Origin: Archangium sp.
GTDB lineage: Bacteria > Myxococcota > Myxococcia > Myxococcales > Myxococcaceae
Length of the DNA: 64,000 nucleotides
Direction: 5' to 3'
NCBI GenBank assembly: GCA_030681645.1
Contig: JAUXRX010000016.1
Location: 1-64,000 of the forward strand
The notes beneath the pieces were generated by a model. The model made no database searches and was not told where the DNA came from. It saw only the letters and a program-made list of their open reading frames with translations. The position numbers and the translations under genes are program-made. This document shows positions 44,301-53,324 of this stretch, in pieces; positions within the stretch are counted from its first letter, which is position 1, and every line of letters starts with the position of its first letter.

Positions 44301-44531
44301 GTGGCCGTGACGCCCTTCACCGCGGTGGACCTGACGCGCTCGGTGGCGTTCATCGGAGGGCAGGGCCCGGGCGGCACGGCGACGGGCAGCACGACCTACA
44401 CGGCGACCGACCGCGTGGGTGCAGCGATGGCCAGGGCCGTGCTCACCTCGACCACCGGTCTCACCTTCACCCGCGACTCCAACGACCTCATCGGGTCCTT
44501 CACCGGCTACGTGGTGCAGGTGACTCCCTGA
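38376..44531 (+). CDS. giant lipoprotein with 13 tandem Ig-like domains
   Basis: 2051 residues from ATG 38376 (AAGGTG about nine bases upstream; GTG 38364 is an alternative). Lipobox FAVLSAC. Residues about 130-190 hold an Asp-rich calcium-binding type segment (DADRDGF, LDCKDDD, DTDCDGQNGCDD). About 13 domains of 105-130 residues follow, each starting P.x.LxFT.P...T..A..C...TV.L.D..xN and containing F..N..C and a FYFRG-type strand. The C-terminal 360 residues are a different beta-rich region. Likely a very long surface fibre for adhesion or contact; no sortase or secretion partner is adjacent. Confidence 0.82.
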   Translation: MQRLRFLTLTSFAVLSACTPPDAALKVNVTVRAMGTSRVRADCVRLTISNDTQELKSLTIKRPADDDAVFAVRRGSDLPATVKVQASGFIGTDCSDDSTLKLNAQGEVVSADFPSSGVTEVAVFVDPPNTSLDADRDGFVSAARGGLDCKDDDNTVFPNAGQICANTGDTDCDGQNGCDDSECGSATVCLDPPDRVQITTSVATMLRYECRGPFRVELRNANGPRLAIRDTAVTLSASLAGVTVHGVATCTDAPLTSQPIPFGQSNFEVYLKADGMAFGNTTLEATAAQVATPGRAMVEVHPQPIDHIEFTSPARTVTAGSCSTEQVTLEFRDVMNRRTDVDAQTTVTLASAPGTGDIFFTDAACATPGSTTMLQPGQGTVAVHLKAVTAGTATLTATPSPSPPGALRTQLLTVQPAAATKLAFTNGPIVLSTTQMCSAGLFTVQLQDQFDNPVAASAAVPVRVSVTGLMGVLLFDTSTMCSAAAQTDFSIPAGADSVSFRARGMTAPPNLGDITVRVANGAAITDATQVLRISAGFASKFEFSGGAQSPLANVCSANPFTVSLLDAANNAASSATNQTIALTTQPAPDMSFGFYGGAGCTAPLPATGITIPAGQTSAQFYFRGNRAVAAFEIRGSSGTLSPPPTFLPGNSIRAAAPARLVFTAPATQTAAAGTCTPGPYVANLLDLFDNPTSFTTPQTVTVTSNPTGLPGGSLTVGATTCNVGNTVPLAAGANQVSFNAQHTVTNANYLLTAAVGGFSTLTPVTLNVTPGPSTLQTDIPTGGTVNLIAGVCQQVTLARRDMFNNAAPTTSAVALAFPASTLWDVYTSANCSTGLGAPISMTNASTVTFSVRPRTSGTHVMTASILAMSQQALVTFVVAPFTPTLVFEVPATFVGTATASQTAGTGCTLVTVLRRDLPYLNDVPLGGSGGNLTFTLAPGTTAHTGTPCTTGNATTSIPLTATDARASFYVRATRSSPTGGPATQLVTPALAAQSANLTLTVNPGLPALSIVLPVGGMTTVAANQCQRVNVERRDPNNNLVPIAGAMNLTVTPTANLEIFSSTDCTGPAITNVPVTSGSSTRDFSIRSTLANPAARGLTVTLDGQNAPLSLTVTPGPTTQFNVLGLPATLVSGACAGPITLRRRDQWNNDTSSGLISVAMSSTQFQFSNAADCSSATTGLAVGIADTQAVSNQFYATATLAGLSTMLATLGTATGSGSLTVVADVPSQLAFTTPVRTFIASTCAGAGNVITAQLRDAADNPATAGVGGVTVTAASTSGAGSWFSNNTCATPAPGGVFTIPQGSGSVSMFYRDTAAGTPTVSLTNGSGLANPASQVHTVTVGPPARLVFTTPARTFTAAQCGGAANVITVQLQDLAGNPVNAGGAGQSFTAASSSAGPVAWFVEDTCSVASATGNFTIPNGSNSVNIFYRDNRAGSPSISLTNLTGLMNPTPQVQTVNVGAPAVLAFTSTAQTVPALGCSALTTVTLQDAGGNAVNAGMNRDVTFSVAPAPPNVTFYSNAGCTTALTADMVTMAAGSSTVTMYFKGENAGSVTLTADTPTITPATQPATIGAATPTQLVFTTGPTTVEAGFCLPVTVERQDALNRATSPSSATTITPSFSPVSGASLFSNATCTTALGATFPIAAATSSTTVYVKGISGGITSTTIPTNQLYTLTATSTPLTADTLGITVQPMVRRKNAACTFAANASTATCAITPTLADITRTMLFYQATPDNGDNPAEDNATCRLDPNGGVAQVVCTRVASGGAAAVPIEWQTLSFAYSFANGGVSVQHLSGGCTTAQANAMPLDVTIPTAVTLGQSFVLFSSRTDGADNDGEDFFTARLAGTGTLRFAQSDPSTSCVRGVDFEAQVVSWAGSAVVRGVQTGGTGASFTAAQNTSGPTFLLYSSRMTGDTAGGNDTICRRRLRGEITNGTTLTFTRGCTGADIQDIAWEVVRLPVTSPVSSVQQVTASTTSGQTSVAVTPFTAVDLTRSVAFIGGQGPGGTATGSTTYTATDRVGAAMARAVLTSTTGLTFTRDSNDLIGSFTGYVVQVTP

Positions 44532-44577
44532 CTGCAGAGGTGACGCCCCCCGGTCTGGCGGTTACAACGCTCGCTCC

Positions 44578-45579
<1,002 letters not shown>

Positions 45580-45583
45580 ACCC

Positions 45584-45925
45584 ATGGCCGCCCGGAAGCC
45601 TGCACAAGCCAGGAAGTCACCCGCGCTGGCCTTCGCCGTGAAGCTGGGCATGAAGCCGCCGCCGGCGGTGGTGCATTTCAGTCTGAGCTTCCGGGCCCCC
45701 CGGCAGGGCCGGTACCAGCCGCCGGACTACGAGCTGGTCATCGATTCCACCCGGGCGAGCTGGTGCACGTACCGCAACTACAACGCGGCGCCGCGCCCCA
45801 TCGAGCCGGAGAGCGTGATGGTGCCGGTGGAGATGACGAGCTTCGTGCTGCTCTCGGCCAGCAAGGGAGTGGACAGGGCGAAGGTGGCTGCCTGGGCCCG
45901 GTCGCTGCTCACCCACGCTGATTAG
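45584..45925 (+). CDS. conserved-looking hypothetical protein
   Basis: 113 residues from ATG 45584, four bases after the MoxR stop. A basic Lys/Ala-rich start (about 1-15) precedes a compact beta-rich body (VVHFSLSFRAPRQGRYQPPDYELVIDS). No signal peptide, helix or known motif. Operon position suggests a MoxR-related role, but nothing in the sequence shows it. Confidence 0.6.
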   Translation: MAARKPAQARKSPALAFAVKLGMKPPPAVVHFSLSFRAPRQGRYQPPDYELVIDSTRASWCTYRNYNAAPRPIEPESVMVPVEMTSFVLLSASKGVDRAKVAAWARSLLTHAD

Positions 45926-46001
45926 AGCTGTCACTTCGGCGCTCGATCGCTGAACAGACTGCTTGGCAGCGGGCCGTTCGGGAAAGAGACTGGCGCCTGC
46001 C

Positions 46002-47828
46002 ATGTCCACCGCTGCCCACTACAAGCCCAACGTCCGCGACACCCTGTTCAACCTCTTCGAGTTCCTGGAGATCCAGAAGACCTCGCTCGGCAAGGCGCCC
46101 TTCGGCGATCTCGACGAGGCCACCGTGCGGCAGACCATCGAGACGATGGTGCCGGTGTGCGAGGGCATCATGTCGGAGGCCTTCACCGAGGGAGATCGCA
46201 TTCCCCTCCAGTTCGACCCGAAGACGGGCACGGTCACGCTCTCGCCGCTGATGCAGAAGGCCTTCGCGGCGTACTTCGAGACGGGCATGAACGCCCTCGA
46301 CCTGCCCACGCACCTGGGCGGGCTGGGCGCGCCTCCCACGCTGGCGTGGGGTTCGTTCGAGTTCGTCATCGGGGCCAACCCGGCGGCGGCGTTCTCGTTC
46401 TTAGGCAACGTGCTCGCGCGCATCATCGACTCGCTGGCGACCGACGCGCAGAAGAAGCGCTTCGTGGGGCCGATGCTCGAGCACCACTGGGGCGGCACCA
46501 TGGTGCTCACCGAGCCCGACGCCGGCAGTGACGTGGGCGCGGCGCGCGCGAAGGCGAAGCAGGTGAAAGACGACGTCTGGCACATCGAGGGCGTGAAGCG
46601 CTTCATCACCAACGGCGACATCGGCGACGCGGTTCCGAACATCATTCACCTGGTGCTGGCGCGGCCCGAAGGGGCGGGGCCGGGCACCAAGGGCCTGTCG
46701 ATGTTCATCGTGCCCAAGTTCCTGGTGAACGAAGACGGCTCGCTCGGTGAGCGCAACGGCGTCTACTGCACCAACCTCGAGAAGAAGATGGGGCTCAAGG
46801 CCTCGGCCACCTGCGAGATGACCTTCGGCGACAGCAAGCCGGCGGTGGGCTGGCTGGTGGGCAACGTGCACGACGGCATGCGGCAGATGTTCCACGTGAT
46901 CGAGCACGCGCGCATGGCGGTGGGGCTCAAGTCGATGGCCACGCTGTCGACGGCGTACCTGAACGCGCTGGCGTACGTGAAGGAGCGCAAGCAGGGCGCC
47001 GACCTGATGAGCGCGCGCGACAAGAACGCGCCGCGGGTCACCGTCATCCACCACCCCGACGTGCGGCGCATGCTGATGCTGCAGAAGTCGCACGCCGAGG
47101 GCATGCGGGCGCTCATTCTCTTCAACGCCTCGCTGCAGGACCAGGTCGAGCTGCTGGGCGGCCACAAGAACGAGGCGGCGGCCGAGCCGAACGCGCTCAA
47201 CGACCTGATCCTCCCGCTGATCAAGGGCTACTGCAGCGAGAAGGTGTACGAGCTGCTGGGCATGTCGCTGCAGTGCTACGGCGGCTCGGGCTACCTGCAG
47301 GACTACCCGGCCGAGCAGTACATTCGCGACCAGAAGATCGACTCGCTCTACGAGGGCACCACGGCGATCCAGGCGCTCGACCTGCTGGCGCGCAAGGTGG
47401 CCAAGGACGGCGGCGCCACGCTGCAGGGCCTGATGGCGCGCATCTCGAAGACGCTGGAGACGAACGAGGGCGGCGACGCGCTAAAGGCAGAGCGGGCGGC
47501 GCTGGCCGAAGCGCTGGGCCACCTGCAGACGGGCCTGGGCGCGCTCATGGGCAAGCTGGGCGAGTCCGTCTACCACATGGGTCTGCAGGGCAACCGGGTG
47601 CTGTTCTCGCTGACCGAGGTGGTGATCGCCTGGTTGCTGGTGCGCCACGCGGCGGTCGCGCTCGACAAGCAGAAGACGGCCACCGGGCCGGACAAGGCGT
47701 TCTACGCAGGGAAGATCGCCTCGGCGCGCTTCTTCTGCGCAGAGGTGTTGCCCAACATCGAGCTGGCGATGAAGCAGGTCGAGAAGAGCTCGCTGGCCAT
47801 CATGGAGCTGCCCGAAGAAGCCTTCTGA
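46002..47828 (+). CDS. acyl-CoA dehydrogenase, DmdC-like
   Basis: 608 residues from ATG 46002 (MSTAAHYKPN). The long N-terminus (YKPNVRDTLFNLFEFLEI), MVLTEPDAGSDVG flavin motif, KRFITNGDIGD, a middle domain with HARMAVGLKSMATLSTAYLNAL, and a DSLYEGTTAIQALDLL segment with the catalytic Glu, plus the C-terminal extension, match the 600-residue DmdC (3-methylmercaptopropionyl-CoA dehydrogenase-like) subfamily. FAD-dependent alpha,beta-dehydrogenation of an acyl-CoA is expected; no dmd partners are nearby, so a fatty-acid or other acyl substrate is equally possible. Confidence 0.88.
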   Translation: MSTAAHYKPNVRDTLFNLFEFLEIQKTSLGKAPFGDLDEATVRQTIETMVPVCEGIMSEAFTEGDRIPLQFDPKTGTVTLSPLMQKAFAAYFETGMNALDLPTHLGGLGAPPTLAWGSFEFVIGANPAAAFSFLGNVLARIIDSLATDAQKKRFVGPMLEHHWGGTMVLTEPDAGSDVGAARAKAKQVKDDVWHIEGVKRFITNGDIGDAVPNIIHLVLARPEGAGPGTKGLSMFIVPKFLVNEDGSLGERNGVYCTNLEKKMGLKASATCEMTFGDSKPAVGWLVGNVHDGMRQMFHVIEHARMAVGLKSMATLSTAYLNALAYVKERKQGADLMSARDKNAPRVTVIHHPDVRRMLMLQKSHAEGMRALILFNASLQDQVELLGGHKNEAAAEPNALNDLILPLIKGYCSEKVYELLGMSLQCYGGSGYLQDYPAEQYIRDQKIDSLYEGTTAIQALDLLARKVAKDGGATLQGLMARISKTLETNEGGDALKAERAALAEALGHLQTGLGALMGKLGESVYHMGLQGNRVLFSLTEVVIAWLLVRHAAVALDKQKTATGPDKAFYAGKIASARFFCAEVLPNIELAMKQVEKSSLAIMELPEEAF

Positions 47829-47829
47829 C

Positions 47830-49356
47830 TCATTCTCCCTCTCCCTGCGAAGCGGGGAGAGGGGCGGGGTGAGGGGCATTCAGCGCGAAAGGCGCGGGGG
47901 GCGTGACGCCCTCGGTGGCCAGCAGCCACTCTTCGAAGCAAGGCTCCCAGCGACCGAGGAAGCGGGCGTGGTCGACGAAGCGGGTGATGATTTCGCCCGG
48001 CGTGCGTTTCCTCAGCTCGGTGCAGCTGCGCGTCGCGGCGAACTCGTGAATGCGCGCGCAGTCGGGCAGCGTGCGCGCAGCGAGCCGTTGCAGTTCCTGG
48101 CGGAGCGCTTCTTCGGGGAAGCCCTCCACGCCCGGGTCTTCCACGCGCACGGTGTAGCTGCTGCTGCGGTCGGCGCAGGTGACGTGGAGAGTTCCGTCGA
48201 GGCGCTGGCCCTGGAGCGAGCTCTCGAGCTCGAAGGTGCGCATCGAGTCGTCACCGCTCTTCTTCTTCTCGGGGGGCGCTTCCACGCAACGCATCGTGAG
48301 CGTCGCGCCCACGCCCGGGGGCAGGGCGGGGAGCGGGGTGGGCATCGGGGTCTTGCAGCGCCAGCGGGGTGCTTCCCATTTCCCGGTGCCAGCGAGCGGC
48401 GGGGCTTCGGGTCCTCCGAGTTCTTCAGCGAGCCGGCGATGGAGCCAGGCCGCCTCGGGTGACGCCGCCAGTTCCCTGGCGCGAGCGAGGTGATGGGCCT
48501 GCGCCGCGTCGCGCAGCTGCTCAACACGTTCGCTCACCGCGGGCAGGGCGCGGAAGAGGCTGGCGACCTGCGCGGCGCGCCCGGGTTGCTTCGCCGCGAT
48601 GGCGGCCTCGACCTGCGGCCAGAGCTGGAGGCGCAGCGTGTCGAGCATCATCCTCGCCTCCGTGCGCGCGGGGCTCGCCGCCGGGGGGAGCAGCGAGAGC
48701 ACCTCGGCAGCCCGCTTCGCCCGGACCTGCGGCTCGAGCGCGGTGGCTTCGTCGAGGCACGCGCGCGCGGCGGCCTCGGGAGACGAGGGTGGATGTTCGA
48801 CCACGCACCGCAGCTGCGCGCAGGGGCTCCGCTCGTCGCACATCGACTCGGGCACCTCGGGCGGCGGTGACGTGGTCTCGGGGGCGTCGACCTTCAGCTT
48901 GTTCAGCTCGACGTCGTCCAGTCGTTCAGCGCCGGCCGCCGCACCACTCCGATTCACGCGCAGCCGCGCCTCGAGGAGGAGCGGCTCGAGGTTGGCCACG
49001 TCTTCACCGAGCGTCTGGGTCATCAACGCGCGCAGGTCGTCGCGGCGATAGGTGGCGCTCAGCGCGTCGAGTTCCTGCTGCACGGCCTCGACGCCGCGCG
49101 CTTCACGCAGCGCCAGCAACCCCTCGAGCACGTGGCGCGCGCAGGTGCGCCTGGCGGTGTTGAGGCGCGAGGCTTCTCGCACCAGCGTGTCGCCGGGTGC
49201 CTCAGTCAGCAGCGCGTCGAGCTGGCGGCGGGTCTGCTCATCGAACGTTGCGAACGACTCGCAGCTCGCGGCGTCACGTGCGAGCTGGGCCGAAGTGGTC
49301 GCGCAGCTCGCCAGCATCAGGACCAGCGCGGGCGATCTCGGAACGAAGCGCGTCAA
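47830..49356 (-). CDS. hypothetical lipoprotein with repeat-derived C-terminus
   Basis: 508 residues. The signal peptide ends in a lipobox-like VLMLASC (about Cys 18). The body is alpha-helical, Ala/Arg/Glu-rich, with scattered Cys (CDERSPCAQLRC, CADRSSS); no family is recognised. The last 15 residues (PHPAPLPASQGEGE) are translated directly from a family A dispersed repeat, and the stop codon lies inside it, one base from the convergent acyl-CoA dehydrogenase stop. The original C-terminus was probably overwritten by the repeat. Confidence 0.7.
   Translation of the reverse strand: MTRFVPRSPALVLMLASCATTSAQLARDAASCESFATFDEQTRRQLDALLTEAPGDTLVREASRLNTARRTCARHVLEGLLALREARGVEAVQQELDALSATYRRDDLRALMTQTLGEDVANLEPLLLEARLRVNRSGAAAGAERLDDVELNKLKVDAPETTSPPPEVPESMCDERSPCAQLRCVVEHPPSSPEAAARACLDEATALEPQVRAKRAAEVLSLLPPAASPARTEARMMLDTLRLQLWPQVEAAIAAKQPGRAAQVASLFRALPAVSERVEQLRDAAQAHHLARARELAASPEAAWLHRRLAEELGGPEAPPLAGTGKWEAPRWRCKTPMPTPLPALPPGVGATLTMRCVEAPPEKKKSGDDSMRTFELESSLQGQRLDGTLHVTCADRSSSYTVRVEDPGVEGFPEEALRQELQRLAARTLPDCARIHEFAATRSCTELRKRTPGEIITRFVDHARFLGRWEPCFEEWLLATEGVTPPAPFALNAPHPAPLPASQGEGE
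47837..47876. repeat. dispersed palindromic repeat, family A (convergent junction)
   Basis: Core CCCTCTCCC-TGCGAAGC-GGGGAGAGGG at 47837-47863 followed by a CGGGGTGAGGGGC arm, between convergent stops at 47828 and 47830. It doubles as the 3' coding end of the minus-strand lipoprotein. Confidence 0.88.
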
Positions 49357-49681
49357 CGCGGTGCATCCTGCCAGAGGGCTCTGAAGACGCGAGTCACTCG
49401 AGATCTCGATGGGTGCCCCTCACGCGCCTGCCTCTCGGCCTCGCGGCGAGGGCCCTCATGTGACGGCGCCGGGCCGGCCGCTCTTTCAGCGCCGTACACC
49501 GGGTGTACCGCGCCGTCATCCCGGTATACGAGCCGGGGAGTCCGACCCGGCCTGGCTCAGCTTCGCGTCCTCGCCCGCGGTCGAGGGCCTGCGCGTGACG
49601 AGCGGGGCGGAGACCTGTGTTCACCACACTCTTCGAGGCACCCACTGGACAGCACTGCCCACGCTTGGGAGCTTCCACTCC
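49357..49681. promoter_or_regulatory. intergenic region with operator-like palindrome
   Basis: 325 bp between divergent lipoprotein genes. A perfect 15-bp palindrome, GTACACC-G-GGTGTAC, occupies 49494-49508, with a looser CCCGG...CCGGG pair at about 49520-49537. It could be a dimeric regulator site for the 49682 gene. No gene is seen in the gap. Confidence 0.4.
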
Positions 49682-51145
49682 ATGCGCACGATCCTCTTGA
49701 TGGCGGTGGCGGTGGTGATGAGCGGTTGTCCCGGTCCGGGCCCGAGCGGCACCGGCGGTGGCGGTGGCTCGACGATCGGCGGCGGTGGCGGAGGCGTCGC
49801 CACAGGCGGTAGCGGCGGCTCACTCGGCGGCGGCGCCGGAGGTGGCGTCACGGGTGGCGGAACGGGCGGCGCGACGGGCGGAGGCACGGGCGGCGCGACC
49901 GGCGGCGGCGCGGGCACCGTCACCTTCGACACCTTCGCCTTCTACCGGCCCGTCCTCCTCTCCGGCGCCGACGGCGTGCTCCACCTCGTCTTCAACACCA
50001 ACACCTCCCCCTCCACCGTGCAGTACGCGCGCTGCGCTTCCGACTGCGGCATCGGCACGAACTGGGCCGTGACCATCGTCGGCACCGACGAGTTCACCGG
50101 CTCGACGCGCATGGTGATCGGCACCGACAACCGGCTGCACCTGCTCTACGACATCACCCGCACCGCGGGCTCGAGCGAGCTCATCTACGCCACCTGCGCC
50201 AGCAACTGCACCCAGTCCGCGAGCTGGACGAAGACCAACCTCGCCTCGCTCTTCGGCGGCGGCTGGAGCTCGCCCTCGAACGGCACCCCGCTGGTCATCG
50301 ACTCGCAGAACCGCCTCACCTTCACCGTCGACCGGAAGATCTACGCCAACGGCGGCGTCACCCTGGCCACCTGCGCCTCGGGCTGCAGCACCGTGGGCAG
50401 CTGGTCGGTCGGCACCATCCGCGCGAGCGGCACGCGCACCGTGCTCGCCGCGCGCGGCACCACCCTGCACCAGCTCATCGACAACGACACGCCCAGCGTC
50501 AACGCCACCTCGCTCGCGTACCGCACCTGCACCGGCAACTGCACCGTCGAGGCGAGCTGGCAGGAGCTGCCCAACCTCTTCTACTACGACGGGCAGAAGC
50601 CGCTCGCGATCGCCGCCACCGCTCAGGGCGGCGTGCGCGTCGTCTACAACCAGGGCCCCACCGACGCGAGCCAGCCCGCGAACATCAAGGCCCAGGACAA
50701 CAAGATGCTGGTCTGGGGCTGCGACTCGAACTGTCTGCAGCTGTCCTCGTGGAGGGGCTTCATCACCGGCGCGGTGGGTGACGGCGCCGACGGCATCGCC
50801 TTGTCCGAGCAGGCCGGCTCGATGGTCATCTCGGTGAGCAACACCGACCGCGTCTTCGCCCGCTACTGCGGCTCGGACTGCCTCACCGACACGAACTGGA
50901 TGAGCGCCGACGTCGACACCACCACCGCGATGACCGCCGAGTACGATCCCTTCGCCCTCACCGCCGTCACCTGCAGCGGCACGCGCCCGCAGGCGGCGAC
51001 CTGGCACTTCGCCCACGGCGTCGTCGCCATCCGCCCCGACGGCTCGGTGGCCTTCGCGCACGCGGCGTCCATCTTGCGCACGTGCACGGGCGGGACCTCG
51101 GTCGTCTACGTGCCCGGCTTCGGCCGCCTCGTCTACGTACCGTGA
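49682..51145 (+). CDS. lipoprotein with Gly-rich linker and propeller-like repeats
   Basis: 487 residues from ATG 49682, fixed by the signal peptide MRTILLMAVAVVMSGC. A Gly/Thr/Ser linker fills about residues 20-80. The rest consists of roughly six repeats of about 60 residues, each with a [Y/L]xxCxxxCxxxxxW motif (YARCASDCGIGTNW, YATCASNCTQSASW, YRTCTGNCTVEASW, YCGSDCLTDTNW), suggesting a disulfide-stapled beta-propeller. Surface display is likely; ligand unknown. Confidence 0.78.
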   Translation: MRTILLMAVAVVMSGCPGPGPSGTGGGGGSTIGGGGGGVATGGSGGSLGGGAGGGVTGGGTGGATGGGTGGATGGGAGTVTFDTFAFYRPVLLSGADGVLHLVFNTNTSPSTVQYARCASDCGIGTNWAVTIVGTDEFTGSTRMVIGTDNRLHLLYDITRTAGSSELIYATCASNCTQSASWTKTNLASLFGGGWSSPSNGTPLVIDSQNRLTFTVDRKIYANGGVTLATCASGCSTVGSWSVGTIRASGTRTVLAARGTTLHQLIDNDTPSVNATSLAYRTCTGNCTVEASWQELPNLFYYDGQKPLAIAATAQGGVRVVYNQGPTDASQPANIKAQDNKMLVWGCDSNCLQLSSWRGFITGAVGDGADGIALSEQAGSMVISVSNTDRVFARYCGSDCLTDTNWMSADVDTTTAMTAEYDPFALTAVTCSGTRPQAATWHFAHGVVAIRPDGSVAFAHAASILRTCTGGTSVVYVPGFGRLVYVP

Positions 51146-51191
51146 GAAATGAAAGCGGGAGGACCACGGCCGTGATGGAATCAGCACCTCC

Positions 51192-53150
51192 ATGAAGGTC
51201 GGCGATTGCCCCTCATGCCGTGCCCCTGTCGAGTTCCGCCCGGGCGCGGGCCAGGTGAAGGTCTGCGAGTTCTGCCAGACCGTCGTCTTCCGCGGCGAGG
51301 TGAACCTCGAGTCGCTGGGCAAGGTCTCCCAGCTCGTCGACACCGAGTCGCCGCTCAAGGTGGGCCTGTCCGGCCGCTATTCCGGCACGCCCTTCACCAT
51401 CGCCGGCCGCATTCAGAAGTCGAACCCCACCGGCACGTGGGACGAGTGGTACCTCGAGTTCGAAGACGAGCGGCACGGCTGGCTCGCCGAGTCGGAAGGC
51501 GAATGGAAGCTGCTCTTCCCGCTCACCAACATCGCCGTGCCGAACGTGAGCCAGCTCGAGGTGCTCGGTTCCTTCGCGCTGCGCGACAAGAAGTTCGTGG
51601 TCGAGGAGAAGAACCAGGCCGACACGGTGTCGGCTGAAGGGCAGCTCCCCGACTTCAATCGCAAGCACGCCTACGTCGACGCCACCGGCCCGAAGGGCGT
51701 GTTCTGCACGTTGGACGAGGCGGCCGGCACCACCGAGGCCTTCGTGGGCAGCTTCGTCACCCTCAAGGCGCTCGGCTTCGACCCGAACGACTTGAGCCCC
51801 ACGCCGAAGCGCGCGGCGCTGCGCCAGGCCCGCTGCACCCAGTGCAACGGCCCGCTCGAGCTGAAGGCGCCCGACGCCGCCAAGCGCGTGGCCTGCCCCT
51901 ACTGCGGCGCGCTGCTCGAGGTGCAGGGCGGGGCTCTCAACTTCCTCGAGATGCTCGAGAAGCCCCCCTTCGAGCCGCGCATTCCGCTGGGCGCGACGGG
52001 GAAGCTCCACGATCCGACGGACGAGAAGCCGACGGGCGATGCGCCGGAGTGGACCTGCCTCGCCTTCCTCATTCGCAGCTGCGAGGTCGAAGGCACGCGC
52101 TACCCGTGGGACGAGTACCTGCTGTGGAACAAGACCGAAGGCTTCCGCTGGGTGATGCACAGCAACGGTCACTGGACGTGGCTCAAGCCCATCCCCGCGG
52201 GCGAGGTCGACCTCAGCTTCCGCATGGCGAAGTACGGCGGCCAGAGCTTCCGCGGCTACCAGGAGGTCTTCGCCGGCACCGACTACGTGGCCGGCGAGTG
52301 CTACTGGCAGGTCACCGCGGGCGAGCGCGCGCAGGCCCGCGAGTTCATCGCGCCGCCCAGGTCGATCAACATCGACGAGACGGGCACCGAGGCCACCTTC
52401 ACGCTCGGCGTGATGATCGAAGGCGACCTCATCGCGAAGACCTTCGGGCTCAAGACGAAGCTCAACCCCGCGGTGGGCATCGCGCCGGCGCAGGTGAACC
52501 CGTTCTCGAAGAAGTCGTCGGAAGCGTGGACGTTCGCCGCGCTCTGGGCCGGGGTGCTGCTGGTGCTGGTCATGGCCTTCTCGGCCCTGGGCACCACCGA
52601 GACCTACTTCTCGGGCACCTTCTCCGTTCCGCCCGGCGCCGCGCCCGGCAGCCCCGAGTCGCAGCGCTTCAGCGAGCCGTTCGAGGTGAAGAAGTCGGTG
52701 CCGCTCGAGGTGAAGGTGAACGCCCCCGGGCTCTCGAACAACTGGCTGGGCGTGTCCATCGACCTGGTCAACGAGAAGACCAACGAGGTGATCGCCGTCT
52801 ACGCCGAGCCCAGCTACTACTCGGGCACCACCGACGGCGAGAGCTGGTCGGAAGGCAGCAACGATCAATCGAAGTCGACCGACGTGGTGGAGGCCGGCAT
52901 GTACGTGCTGCGCACCACCCCCAGCTACGAGCCCTCGCGCCCGACGGACTACGGCGTGACGGTGGCGGCGGACGATGGCGCGGGGGTGTGCTGCCCGCTG
53001 TTCATCTTCATCATGCTGCTGCTGGGGCCGCTCTATTACACGCTGCGCGCCAACGGCTTCGAGACCGCGAAGTGGAACGACGCGGTGTTCCAGACCTCAC
53101 CGGGCGTGAGCACCTTCCCCTACGCGAAGAACGACGATGACGATGATTGA
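51192..53150 (+). CDS. DUF4178 membrane protein with two zinc ribbons
   Basis: 652 residues from ATG 51192. Zinc ribbons CPSC (6-9)/CEFC (25-28) and CTQC/CPYC (about 215-238) each precede a DUF4178-like beta domain (WDEWYLEFEDERHGWLAE near 75-95; YPWDEYLLWNKTEGFRWVM near 300-320). Two transmembrane helices: about 440-460 (FAALWAGVLLVLVMAFSAL) and about 598-618 (CCPLFIFIMLLLGPLYYTL), with an extracytoplasmic domain between. The C-terminus is DDDDD. Coupled to a 53-aa protein and DUF350, a combination found in envelope-stress-linked clusters. Confidence 0.8.
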   Translation: MKVGDCPSCRAPVEFRPGAGQVKVCEFCQTVVFRGEVNLESLGKVSQLVDTESPLKVGLSGRYSGTPFTIAGRIQKSNPTGTWDEWYLEFEDERHGWLAESEGEWKLLFPLTNIAVPNVSQLEVLGSFALRDKKFVVEEKNQADTVSAEGQLPDFNRKHAYVDATGPKGVFCTLDEAAGTTEAFVGSFVTLKALGFDPNDLSPTPKRAALRQARCTQCNGPLELKAPDAAKRVACPYCGALLEVQGGALNFLEMLEKPPFEPRIPLGATGKLHDPTDEKPTGDAPEWTCLAFLIRSCEVEGTRYPWDEYLLWNKTEGFRWVMHSNGHWTWLKPIPAGEVDLSFRMAKYGGQSFRGYQEVFAGTDYVAGECYWQVTAGERAQAREFIAPPRSINIDETGTEATFTLGVMIEGDLIAKTFGLKTKLNPAVGIAPAQVNPFSKKSSEAWTFAALWAGVLLVLVMAFSALGTTETYFSGTFSVPPGAAPGSPESQRFSEPFEVKKSVPLEVKVNAPGLSNNWLGVSIDLVNEKTNEVIAVYAEPSYYSGTTDGESWSEGSNDQSKSTDVVEAGMYVLRTTPSYEPSRPTDYGVTVAADDGAGVCCPLFIFIMLLLGPLYYTLRANGFETAKWNDAVFQTSPGVSTFPYAKNDDDDD

Positions 53151-53162
53151 CGGGAGCACGCG

Positions 53163-53324
53163 ATGAAATACTTCGGAGGCATTCTGGTGCTGGCCTATGC
53201 GGCCCTGCACACGCTGCGAATGGACCGGTTCCCCGACGAAGAGCGCGGCGAGCTGCCGGCGTCGGTGCGCACTGCTCCGGGCGGCATCTTGATGTGGCAC
53301 GACGGCTTCATGGGAGGCAAGTGA
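53163..53324 (+). CDS. small 53-aa protein between DUF4178 and DUF350 genes
   Basis: ATG 53163 follows the DUF4178 stop by 12 bases with GGGAG upstream; the stop (TGA 53322-53324) shares one base with the DUF350 start (TGATG). The peptide begins with a hydrophobic segment (MKYFGGILVLAYAALHTL) and ends in GGILMWHDGFMGGK. The precise fit between two real genes and its ribosome-binding site support it. Function unknown; perhaps a small inner-membrane partner. Confidence 0.7.
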   Translation: MKYFGGILVLAYAALHTLRMDRFPDEERGELPASVRTAPGGILMWHDGFMGGK

